A DNA stretch of 31,198 nt. Origin: Chara braunii. Lineage: Eukaryota > Streptophyta > Charophyceae > Charales > Characeae. The notes below the pieces were generated by a model. That model made no database searches and had not been told where the DNA came from. It was given only the letters and a program-made list of their open reading frames with translations. Both the position numbers and the translations under genes were made by a program. How positions within the stretch are numbered: position 1 is the first letter of the stretch; each line of letters begins with the position of its first letter. The stretch lies in assembly GCA_003427395.1 (NCBI GenBank), contig BFEA01000103.1, positions 3,146,749-3,177,946 of the forward strand. The letters are read 5' to 3'. Shown one piece after another: positions 8,614-19,134 of this stretch.

Positions 8614-11542
8614 CTACTCCTGTCCTCCATCGACAGCATTGTCACCACCCTCCTCACTCCCCTGATCATCACCCCCTTCGTCTTCACTCCCGACATCACC
8701 CTCGCAATGATGTTCGTCACCAGCAGATGAATCAGATGCAGAACGTGAAGATGGTGACGATGATGATGATGACGACGAGGACGACGCTTCACAATCGTCA
8801 TCATCCAGGATGACCGACATCCTCTTCCCCGCCTGTTTCATTGCCTGTTTTTTTACCACGCGGGAGGATGTCAGGACATCTGGAGCTGCAGCAGCCACTT
8901 TCCTGGCAGCTTTCTTAACAGCTCTCGCTGCTGCTCTCTTCGCTGCTTTCTTAGCAGCTTTCTCCACCGCTGCAGCCTTCTTTGCAGCCTTCTTCGCAGC
9001 CTTATCCTCTTTTTTCCTCTCGGCCACTTCAACATTGCTGCGGCGTCCTCTCTTCTTTTTCTTGGGCGGTGAAAGATGTTCTTCGGCAGGGCGTTTTTCC
9101 ACAGCATGGACTTCAGCAGCATGTTGCTGCTGCCGTCCTTTTGCTCTGCTGCTGCCCCACGGGCATCTACCTTCCACCCAATCGCCTGTCTCTCGTGCCC
9201 GCAACGCACTCTCGCGCTCCTCAACGTTGTACTCCACTAAGGGGTCTGCTCGCTCGCGCCCCGATCTCCTCCTCAACAAGCGCTCTCTATGCCTCTCTGG
9301 CGCAGTGCAGAACTGACCCTCGTTTGTGTAGTTCTGAATATGTGCGATTTCATCCTCTTCATTTATCATGTCGTCAAGTCTGTCATTGCGCAACCACCTT
9401 CTTGCCAAAGGCAGATCACCTTCATCGTCCAACTCTGCAATGACAGCGCTATCGTCCTCTGTGCCAGCCATCATATCCCTGGTGCTCTCCTTTACTTTCT
9501 GCACCCACTCGTTGTAGTAACGCTCTGCCTCCGCCTTGTTCTCCGCATCTGGTAAGTCCTCCATCCACGGGATGTGGACATCGTCTTGGCCAGCCCCCTT
9601 CTCTTGCCTCCACTTCAGGTGGAGATTCCAATTATAGTACACGAGCTTGGCAAGACGACCCAGCAGCAGCTTCGTCCTCCTGCTGAAAATGAGTTTGTGC
9701 AAGCTCTAGTTGTGCTCACAAGCGGCAGAGGAGCTTGCCTGTCTGAGCAACTTGATCGCTTGGGGCTGCAGGAGGTTCAGGCGTGACCCGAACGAGTCTC
9801 ACCACATGGAGGGGTTCCTCAATCGCGCCCCATCCAATGCCTCTCTCGACCCCAATGCGCCCTTCATGCGAACCCAGTCGTCCACTTGCCAGCTGATGTT
9901 CTTTAAATCGTCTGGCGTGGCCCATGTGTACAACCATATGTTGAAGTCCGCCCAGATCTCCGTATCGTGGATGGCAGACTGTGCACGGAACTCCGGATCC
10001 AAAAATGGTGTTGCACAATGCAGCTCCGATGTCATGAATGCCCATCGATCCATGAGGATCGATTCCACTTCCGCTTTCTCAAAATCCGGAAGGACTTCCA
10101 ACTTTCTGTTCCCGTCCACTACGGCGTCCATATGATGATAAACCTTGTTGATGGTGGCCCCTGAACCGTCCACCATCTTCAGTACTTTCACGATAGCCTC
10201 CGTATCATTGATAGACTTCTCAACATCGTCCCAAAAGTTGTCGTCAAGGATAGTAGTTGTGGCCTCCTCAAAGTTGGACTGCAGATCGGTCGCACCATGC
10301 TAGGCACCCAACCCTTCGCACCTGCAGCAAGTTGGAGGGCATTCTTTCGGTCTGAAACAGACTGCAACATGATAATATTTGTGGCGAATCTTGTTACCCC
10401 CGGCCTCTTTAACTGTGCCCTACCTGAACGTTCAAGGAAGAATGCACGAACCTTGTCGTGGTTCATGATGAACTTCCCCAACTCGTTCACTCTCTTGATC
10501 GTGCTCGAAAACCATCCAATTCGCTTGTCGAAGTCCTCCAATGCAAGGTCGAGGGCATGCGCTATGCAACAAACCCTGAAGATCCAAGGGTACTTCTTTT
10601 CGACAAGCTTCCCTGCCGTAACACAAACTCTCGCATTGTCCATGATCACCCCGACCACACTTTTGGGTCCAATGTCCTGGATTGCAGCATCCAGGATGTT
10701 GTAGTACGTTATGGAGTCCTTCTCCTTCCCTTCTACACAAACGGACCTCTAAAATACGGTCACTACAGGGGAGGAGACCATCACATTGATGTGCGGTTTC
10801 CCTCAACTATCGGACCACCCATCCATTTGCACCGTACACCCTGTTCTGTCCCACTTCTTTGCAATCATCCGCACATCCTCGATGCACCTCTTGTTCTGGC
10901 CATCCAGTCGACCGTTCCGCGCGGCCTCCCTGTTGTGCATCCGCCATGAGGGATGGGCATTCCATATAGCGTCAACCATGTCAAGGTAGAATTCATTCTC
11001 GACCATATTGAAAGGTTGGTTCGTGCAGGTCAACGAGGTGTCGACCTTCCTTGACGTCATCTCGTTCTTCATGATGATGTTGTCTATCTCCTCCAACACC
11101 ATTTGTCGCACAAATGAAGTAGATCGTCGCGTGTCTGACGTTGCAACTACTCTTCCATTGTCCCTACCCACATTCTCCACACCCGTCGTCGGACCGCCGG
11201 TGCAGCAACCAAACTAGACCCACTAGGAAGACTGTTGTCGCTGTCCGCCATCGCCACGTCAGCCAGAGTCTGACTCAACCCCTACTTCCTTGCTTCTTTT
11301 TCGTCGTCTGTGAAAACTTTTATTCTCTGCTCCGACGCACAACTCCCCTTTGAGTAATGATCCTTGATACGGGTTAGGGTGCCCGAAAATTTCAAATCGC
11401 AGTACTTGCAGATCCACCATTTGCCACCCTTGGTTAGATTTTTCCTTGCGACCCGTTCTACGTGGCAATGTCGCTTGATCATAGCGGCAATGTACTTGCT
11501 ACTCGCCATTCTGACCTGCAGACAGGGAGAACCGTCGGACAT
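8614..11542 (-). pseudogene. hAT transposase (BED finger, DUF659, hATC) with a long basic/acidic tail, inactivated
   Basis: Minus-strand order: a BED-type zinc finger (about 11509-11360, W.CKYC...H motif); DUF659 (about 11100-10500) with DGWSDS, the MDNA motif and CCIAHALDLALED; a hAT core around 10190-9800; and the hATC dimerisation region (about 9800-9600, with ACEHN-stop-S where CERNWS is usual). A roughly 300-residue tail (to 8614) has KKAAKKAA repeats and Ser/Asp/Glu runs. Breaks: TGA at 10803-10805, TAG at 10749-10751, a frameshift near 10300, TGA at 9799-9801 and TAG at 9706-9708. The BED segment ends at a stop near 11282 and is in another frame, so an intron (donor-like GTAGGG there) or a further frameshift separates it from DUF659. 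The start is uncertain; an ATG at 11509 is as good as 11542. Confidence 0.87.
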
Positions 11543-11559
11543 AAGTCAGAAACTCAGCC

Positions 11560-11985
11560 TCATCCTGCATCATCTCTGGAGAGCACCCCCTATCCATCCC
11601 TTTTTCCCATCTGCTCCCTTACCCCCCCCCCCCCCCCCTCTCTCAACACGGCATTGAAGTAGAAGGAAAAGCAAAAAAAAAAAAAAAAGCGACTTATTGC
11701 CTTTTCCGAGTTTTTCCACAAAGCAATTACTGCTTGTTATGATTTGCGGACCATTTGCCACATTTTGCAATGGAGACTGGAATGAGGAGGAAACGGGAGG
11801 AGGAAGAGGAGGACGACAATGAGACAAGATGTCGTTCGGGAAATATGTCCCCCACCCCTTTCCCCTCCCAGCCCGATTAACCCCTAACCGCCCATAAAAT
11901 AAGCCTTGTTACACCCCCTCCTTGACTCCTACCAGGCTACCACGCAAACCCCACGAAAATAGCTTTGCACTGCCTTACGAATGTC
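11560..11985. other. no gene; homopolymer tracts
   Basis: The stretch holds C17 (11622-11638), an A-run (about 11671-11688) and a purine-rich bit near 11780-11820. No terminal repeat matching the left side of the hAT pseudogene was seen. Confidence 0.5.
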
Positions 11986-11989
11986 AGAA

Positions 11990-14900
11990 GAAAAAATCAA
12001 AGGAAAAAAAAAGTCTTTCACGAATGGAAAGAAGGAGAGATGGGCGAGGAGAGAGGAGGAGATAAAGGAGGAAAGATGGAGAGATGGAGGAGGAAAGATT
12101 GAGAGATGGAGAGATGGAGGAGGAGAGGAGGAGAGAAGGAGAGGAGGAGGAGGTGAGGAGGGGGTGAGGAGGAAAGATGGAGACGTAGGTGGAAGAGTAC
12201 GATATCAGGAGGAGGAGACACCATTGCAGATGAAATCTGTTCGATGTCTCAACGCAAAAAAAAGAAAAAAAAAAGAAAATGTTGAGGCCGTAACGAGGAG
12301 GAGAGGAGATGGAGTAGAAAGAGGAGGACATGGAGGAGGAGGGTGACGAGGTGGTCAGGAGGAGGAGGAGAAGGAGGAGGAGGAGGAGGAGGAGGAGGAC
12401 ATGATAAGGAGGAGGAGATACCACGCCAGTTCGGGACTTCAAAGTTCCCGTGAAAAAGAAAAGTGACCAAGCCGTGACAACAAGCATGAGAGGTGGACGA
12501 GAAAAGATGGAGTGTTGGAGTGGAGATGGAGGAGGAAAGATGGAGGAGGAGGGATGAAAGAGAGTTGGAGGAGGAATATCAGAGGATAGGAGGACGACAA
12601 CGAGATAAGGAGGAGATACCATGACAGTCCGAACTTCAAAGTTCCTATTTAAAAAAAAAAAAAAAAAAAAAAAGTGACGAGGCTGTGAGAAGAAGGATAA
12701 AAGGTGGAGGAGTGGAGATTGCGAGATGGAGGAGGGGAGATGGAGGAGGAAAGAGGGACAAAGAGGGGAAATAGAGGAGGAGGAGGTGAGGAGGCCGAGA
12801 GATGGATGATGAGGAGGAAAGGTGGAGGAGGAGAGATGGAGAGATGGAGGAGGGGAGATGGTGGGGAGATGGAGGAGGAAAGAGAGACGAAGATGGAGGA
12901 GGAGGAGGTGAGAAGGACGAGAGATGGATGATGAGGAGGAGGAAGAAAGGTGGAGGAGGAGAGATGGAGAGATGGAGGAGGGGAGATGGAGGAGAAGGAG
13001 GTGAGGAGGACGAGAGATAAATGATGAGGAGGAGGAGGAGAGGAGAAGGGTGACGAGATGAGGAGGAGATACCACGACAGATCGAACTTATCGAGCTTCT
13101 CCCGTTAAAAAAAAGAAAAGTGACGAGGTTGTGACAAGAAGGATAAGAGGTGGAGGAGAAGAGATGGAGAGATAGAGGAGGGGAGATGGAGGAATGATGG
13201 AGGAGGAAAGATTGAGGAGGAGGGATGGAAGAGAGAAGGAGGAGGAATACCAGAGGAGCGGAGGACGACAACGAGATAAGAAGGAGATACCATGATAGTC
13301 CAAACTTCAAAGTTCCCGTTTCAAAAAAAAAAAAAAAAGTGACGAGGCTGTGACAAGAAGGATACAAGGTGGATGAGGAGAGATGGAGAGATGGAGGAGG
13401 GAAGATGGAGGGGAGATGGGGGAGGAAAGAGGGTCNAGAGATGGAGGAGGGAAGATGGAGGGGAGATGGGGGAGGAAAGAGGGTCGAAGAGGGATGGAAA
13501 AGAGATGGAGGAGGAGGTGAGGAGGCCGAAAGATGGATGCCGAGGAGGAGAAGGAGAGGTGAAGGGTGACGAGATGAGGAGGAGATACCACGACGGATTG
13601 AACTTCAAAGTTCCCATTAAAAAAAGGAAAAGTGACAAGGCTGTGATAAGAAGGATAAGAGGTGGAGGAGGAGAGATGGAGAGATAGAGGAGGGGAGATG
13701 GAGGCGTGATGGCGGAGGGAAGATAGAGGAGGAGGGATGAAAAAGTGATGGAGGAGGAGGAGGTGAGGAGGAGAGATGGACGGCGACGCGGAGGAGGGGA
13801 GGAGGATGATGACGAGATAAGGAGGAGATACCATGCCAGTGACGAAGCCATGACAAGGAGGATGAGAGGCAGAGGACGAGAGATGGAGAGGTGGAGGAGG
13901 AGAGACGGAGAGATGGAGGTGGAGAGTATGAGGAGGATTGATGGAGGAGGACAGGAGGAGGAGGATTGATGGAGGAGAAGGACGAGGAGGAGGGATGGGG
14001 GAGGAGGACGACCGGATATGGAGGAGGACCAATGGACGAGGAATTGAAGAGCACGAGATACCAACGTTAATCGAAGTTTACATAAGAAAAGGTGACGACA
14101 CCTTGACGAGGAGGGATGGAGGAGGAGGATGAGGAGGAGAAGGACGAGGAGGAGGAGAGGAGGAGGAAGATGACGTGGAGGAGGATAGATGGAGAGATGG
14201 AGAGATGGAGAGATGGAGGAGGAAAGATGGAGGGGAGACGCCAAGATGGAGGACGAAAGAGGGCCGAAAAGGGATGGAAACGAGATGGAGGAGGAGGTGA
14301 GGAGGCCGAGAGATGGATGACGAGGAGGAGGAGGGGAGGAGAAGGCCCAAATGGGTGACGAGATGAGGAGGAGATGCCACGACAGATTGAACTTCAAAGT
14401 TTCCGTTAAAAAAAAGAAAAGTGACAAGGCTGTGACAAGAAGGATAAGAGGTGGAGGAGGAGAGATGGAGAGATAGAGGAGGGGGGATGGAGGCGTGATG
14501 GAGGAAGGAAGATGGAGGAGGAGGGATGGAAGAGAGATGGAGGAGGAGGAGGTGAGGAGGAGAGATGGACGGCGACGAGGAGGAGGAGAGGAGGATGACG
14601 ACGAGATAAGGAGGAGATACCATGCCAGTGACGAAGCCGTGACAAGGAGGATGAGAGGCAGAGGAGGAGAGATGGAGAGGTGGAGGAGGAGAGATGGAGA
14701 GATGGAGGGGGAGAGGAGGAGGAGAGGAGGAGGAGGATTGATGGAGGAGGAGAGAAGGAGGGGGATTGATGGAGGAGAAGGAGGCGGGATGGGGGAGGAG
14801 GACGACCGGATATGGAGGAGGACCGATGGACGAGGAATTGAAGAGGATGAGATACCAACGCTAATCTAAGTTTACATAAGAAAAGGTGACGACACCTTGA

Positions 14901-15200
14901 CGAGGAGGGATGGAGGAGAAGGAGGAGGAGGAAAAGGACGAGGAGGAGGAGAGGAGGAGGAAGATGACATGGAGGAGGAAGTGACGAGAGAGGAGGAAAA
15001 GAGATGCAGGAGGCGATGAGGTGATGAGAGATGGAGGAGGAGGAAGTGACGAGAAGGAGGAGGACATGACGAGGAGCGAGGCAAGTGTCCAACTTCCCGT
15101 GCTATGGGAAAAGAAAAGAAGATGACACAGTGACGACGCCGAGGAGAAGAGGAGGAGGAGGAGGAGGAGAAGGAAGATGTGGAGGAGGAGGAGGAGGAGG
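11990..15200 (+). repeat. purine-rich GGAGGA/GAGATGGA satellite with embedded spacer units
   Basis: About 3.2 kb of almost pure-purine sequence on the + strand is built from GGAGGAGGA and GGAGAGATGGA words. It is interrupted by spacers resembling CCACGACAGATTGAAC, ACTTCAAAGTTCCCGTT, an A-run and GTGACGAGGCTGTGACAAG. These occur near 12422, 12619, 13072, 13290, 13588 and 14377. ACTTCAAAGT is itself a small palindrome. Blocks at 13588, 13830 and 14060 recur at 14377, 14620 and 14853, giving a higher-order repeat of about 790 bp. The long minus-strand Ser/Pro/Leu-rich open frames are translations of this repeat, not genes. Confidence 0.9.
13387..13485 (+). other. exact 49-bp duplication across an N (probable assembly join)
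   Basis: 13387-13435 and 13437-13485 are identical and separated only by a single N at 13436. Neighbouring satellite units diverge by several percent, so a perfect copy centred on an N is best explained by an assembly or gap-filling artefact. Confidence 0.75.
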
Positions 15201-15559
15201 AGGTGAGTCTGAGGGAGGGCAGCAAGGTTGGTGAAGACTCACCTTGGATGAGGGTCGAAGTCGACGATGGTCGCTCCACAACTCAGCCTTGACGATGGTG
15301 CAAACGCAGGGGGAGGTCGGTGTTGCTTGTAGCGGGGCACTGACGGAGCTGCTCGTAGTGGGGGACTGACGGTGCTTCTTCCTGGAGTGGGCTGGAGGCG
15401 GCTGCAACTAGAAACCTGCGAACACTAGGAAACGCCCCCGCCCCAACCCAAAACGAAATTTGAAATCGTTTCGGGCCGCGCTTGAGCGCAGCCCACTATT
15501 TTTTTTTTTCGGCCCCAATACCATTTTTGTTGGGGGGGCAGCCCAGGGACGAAACGACG
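15201..15559. other. no gene recognised
   Basis: This is the transition out of the purine satellite. It is mixed-composition sequence with a T-run at 15498-15509. No conserved motif is visible. Confidence 0.4.
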
Positions 15560-15800
15560 CCCGACCTCTTTTTTTTCGTTTTTTTTCCTGGGCCTTCGTG
15601 CGCTGCCCAGGTCGTGCGCCGCGCCGTTGGGGTGTGCTTGAGCGCCCAGAGTCCGCAAATCAGCGCATGACGTGCGCTTGCATATATGGCTCCAATCTAT
15701 TCGTGGAGAGCAGCACGTGCTGGGAATCTGTCCCAACGTCCCATATGAAGACATGTAAAAAACAATTTATGAAGAAATTGAGGTACTGGGGCCATTACCC
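15560..15800 (-). mobile_element. retroelement 3' tail on the minus strand (copy D)
   Basis: Read on the minus strand, stem-loop 1 pairs TTGGG (15732-15736) with CCCAG (15720-15724) around a 7-base loop. Stem-loop 2 pairs CGTG with CACG (15702-15705 with 15714-15717), a compensated version of the GGTG/CACC seen elsewhere. The conserved GATTGGAGCC follows. A-rich tracts (T runs at about 15570-15590 on +) lie about 100 bases further 3'. Neither the 5' end nor target duplications were identified. Confidence 0.55.
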
Positions 15801-17363
15801 GGTTTTGGCTTGAGAGTATCCTCCAAGATCTTGAACAAGCTGTTCGGATAGATGATGAGAAAACAATGAATCTCTTTTTACGATCGCTAAACACCTCCTG
15901 AAATCTAATTCAATTGTTTGAACACTCAAGTATCTAAGGGATTCCCAACAGATCATAACAAAGCTCACCAAAACTGACTTATTCTCTGACAAACTCACCC
16001 AGTGTCATCCTATGTCAGCAAACCCCAGCTGTCCCTTTGGATGCCTCCACATTGCATCCCCAGATCTCTCTACAAGGCCTCATTCCCTCATCTTCGGCAA
16101 GTTACAGGGCATCACCCCGGCTCGGGCCAGCAGTGTTCTGGCATTGAACAACCACGGATCCTGAATATAGCAGTCTAATTCCAATGCAGCTTCGTACAAA
16201 CCACCAGCAGACCCTCAGAGTCCTGAGAGATTCTTCAAACTACCAAGAATAACAAGGGTGCTTGCTTTGAAAATTTCAAAAAGAACCGGGAAAATTCCCA
16301 ATCAAATACAAGCAAAGCATATAGAAATTCCCCACTTTCCCCCTCATCCCCCTGCCCCACCGCCGCCTCCACCAAAAAGGACCGCCCCTGATCACGAACA
16401 CTCCTCATTGGCCCCACCTTGGGGCAGACCCGTTTCCCCCCGCTACTCTCACAAAGGCATCCAGTTCGCTCCCAAAGCATACCTCTGCCGACCATTTGCC
16501 CTTATCTGCCACCATTGGTCCGTTGGGATATGATGCCGACCCATACATCTCCCTCAACCCCAAAATAGAGCATCCCCCAAAATCTGCCCCATCTCCCTTC
16601 AAGGCAATCACCTCCCTCCTTGTTAAGCCCTTGCGGAGTAGAGCTCTCCCCCTCAGAACCAACCCACCACCCCACCAGAAATAATTTGTTTACGTGTAAG
16701 AGGAGAATCAGAATTCTGGACATTGCTATGGATTGCGATCTGACACTAAATAGGGTGGAAAATTTGTCTCTACAATCACAAATCTCAATCCAACATTCCA
16801 ATTAACAACATGTCTCATCAGGGAAGGCATATGGCTTATAGGTTCAAGTGCCCACCTCTCTCTAAGTGACATCACACATGCGGCTATATGGACACACACA
16901 CACACACACTCGCTCTCTGCATGTGCCCTTCCTTGGGGGTGCTTCCTCCTGCCACGCATGCCCTTCTCACCCGGTGTGAGTTTTTTACCCACCACATGCG
17001 CCCTTCTTTCCTAGCACCCCTCTTCTCTCTTGCACGCCTTGCCTCCCTGGGGCTATGCCTCTACCTTGCTAGCACGCTCTTCTCTTGCACCACGCACCTT
17101 CTCCTCTCTGGTCGCCTTGTTCCTGACGCCCACCTGGCTCGCACTTGGCTGAGGGCAACAAGAGCGATGCTCCGATGCCACTGGAAAGGTTTGCCTCCTG
17201 ACGGACCAAGAACATTTTTCTTCAGCCTTCTTACTTCAAACTTGTGGAAGCATCGCACTGAGGATTCCAGCAGCAACATCAAGGGTAACACGATATGAGA
17301 ACACACCGGGCTTACTCACAATTTGAAATGATATACTCAGGTTTAGCAAGGTCATAGCTATGG
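15801..17363. other. no gene recognised; (AC)n microsatellite
   Basis: The stretch holds open frames of ordinary composition on both strands without motifs I recognise, and a short (AC)n run at about 16892-16909. The sequence from about 16925 to 17110 has repeated CTTCTC/CTTGC words. The 5' UTR/promoter of the LINE may begin in the right part, but no boundary is visible. Confidence 0.35.
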
Positions 17364-19048
17364 ATGCCAGCAACACCGACAATGAAGGGCAGAAATGGCC
17401 AAGTTAGGGGGTGGGAGTGGGAAGGAAGGGGACAATTGAGATGGGACACTCGCCCCCCCAATACATGGTACCCACCACAGATACCGAAGGACAAACCCCC
17501 TGCTCATCCTCTCCCCCCCCCCTTTGGACAAAGGAACGAAAACAAACAGCAGAAAAAAAAGCAAGTACAACTACTACAACAGAAGGAGAAAAAAACAAGT
17601 AACGCTCGCTCTTTGGGGCCTGATGTGGGTTGTTACCTGGATTCTGCCACTGCTGCAACTGACAAAAGGGGGTTAAATGGAACCTTGGTGACCGAGGAAA
17701 AAAAGGGGGAATCAACACAGGGTGTGGCTGATAAACAGCTAATAAAGGGAACAGTTGGGGAAGGAAGTCAGAAACAAAAAAGAGTGGACGAACAAGGGAG
17801 CCAAACAGGCAACCAGGGGATGGCAGGGGGAACGAAACAGCAGGACATCTTCCAAGACGTCTTTGGACCAACCCCCATGGATGTAGAAGAAATACAGGGA
17901 GCCTCTCCCCCTCCCCCCTCCCCGCCCTCAGCAGATGAAGTGATGCAGGAGGTGGAGGAGATAAGGGAGGGGCAGGGTGGGACACAAAGCAAGTCGGAAA
18001 CGACAGAGGAAAGATTGAGGAATGTGTCGGAATGATTGATCCACAACCTCCACATCAAGTTTCCATACCTCTCTGAGGAATTTTGGGACGAAACATACCG
18101 GGGACTCATTCCACTCTTGGAGGCGAGCGGGAGCCTCAGGGTTATCCTAGATCATGGACTCTCACAGGGATTGGGTTGGGAAGAGATCTGTAACAGAATG
18201 TTAAGTATTGTACTCACTAGATTCCAGCCTCCTATCAGAGACCGGTGTTCTAGGGATGTGGGAGACAGTGTAGGAGGAGAAAGGGAGCAAGGAAGCGGAG
18301 GGATGGAAAGTCGGACTGCTGGCAATGAGGAATTGCAGATCGTTGGAAATCGGGTCAAGATGGATGAAGGAAGAAAGGAATCTCCCCCGGGTGCGCAGAG
18401 TCCTTCAGGGCAGGATTTTAAGGAAGGACCGAGAGAGAAGGAAGGGAAGAGAAAGGAGCCACAAGGAGATGGAAAAGTCCAGGATAAGGTAGAACAGAAA
18501 TCTCGCCAGCCCGAACAAACGGTCCCCCCCTCATTATCCCGACGACCACAACCTCCCCCTCCGGACCCCCTAGACGAAGGGCTCATAGGAAAGAGACTGA
18601 AGTTGAGACATGTCCTTGAAAAGGACAGTGGTCTCAGTCCCTGACCAAAATAGGGGTCATGGTTGTCCCAGTGCGGAAAAAAGAAGGGTGGTGGGAAGTC
18701 GGTCCGGATTCGCCCAATCCTCAGTATGGAGGCGTTTCCCTGCAGGGATGGAGCCCCAGTATCCCATTATGGATGGCGACGGAGGATGATGTGTTTCGGT
18801 CGGAAATGCGGGATTTTTTGCGCACCACTTATCAACCAGGGGCAACGGCGACATGGAAGGTCACCTTCTGCCAGCACCCGCGCGCAGATACGTACCTATT
18901 CGTATTGTTCGAGTCTGGCAAGGAAGCGGGCCTGAGGTGGTTCCCACAGAATGCGTTGTTTGACCTTCAAATTCTGAAAATCAAAAGCAACAGTAGCTGG
19001 ACAGAGGAGGACGTCAAGACGACATTGTTAAGGATCCTAAAAGAATGA
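17364..19048 (+). pseudogene. LINE ORF1 (RNA-binding-type protein), interrupted
   Basis: A frame from the ATG at 17364 runs to 18644 with one in-frame TGA (18033-18035). A second segment follows in another frame (18659-19048). The first part is Lys/Gln/Gly/Pro-rich and low in complexity, with a Pro-rich acidic stretch (about 17870-17960). After the TGA comes a globular hydrophobic segment (about 18036-18240), then another charged Pro-rich linker. The last segment (about 18780-19048) is a compact, possibly RRM-like fold rich in aromatic residues. I see no CCHC knuckle. LINE ORF1 proteins coat their own RNA and act in cis with ORF2, so position 5' of the endonuclease is the main argument for this call. 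The start is plausible but unproven. Confidence 0.65.
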
Positions 19049-19134
19049 TACTTACAAGCAGCGAGAGCAAAGGAAGAAGGCGGGGGTTTGACGGACTAGG
19101 AAGCACTATGAGGAGGAGGTGAAGAAAAGAAAGG

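Noticed and set aside
8810-9443. Ala/Phe/Leu-rich + strand open frames
   Set aside because: They are the antisense of the Lys/Ala-rich hAT tail.
11984-15279. Many long minus-strand open frames (up to about 368 residues), Ser/Pro/Leu/His-rich
   Set aside because: They are translations of the GGAGGA satellite in several frames at once; purine-only DNA rarely makes stop codons on the opposite strand, and composition changes with repeat phase.
16235-16801. Overlapping minus-strand frames that might be another retroelement
   Set aside because: No reverse transcriptase, integrase or other motif could be identified.
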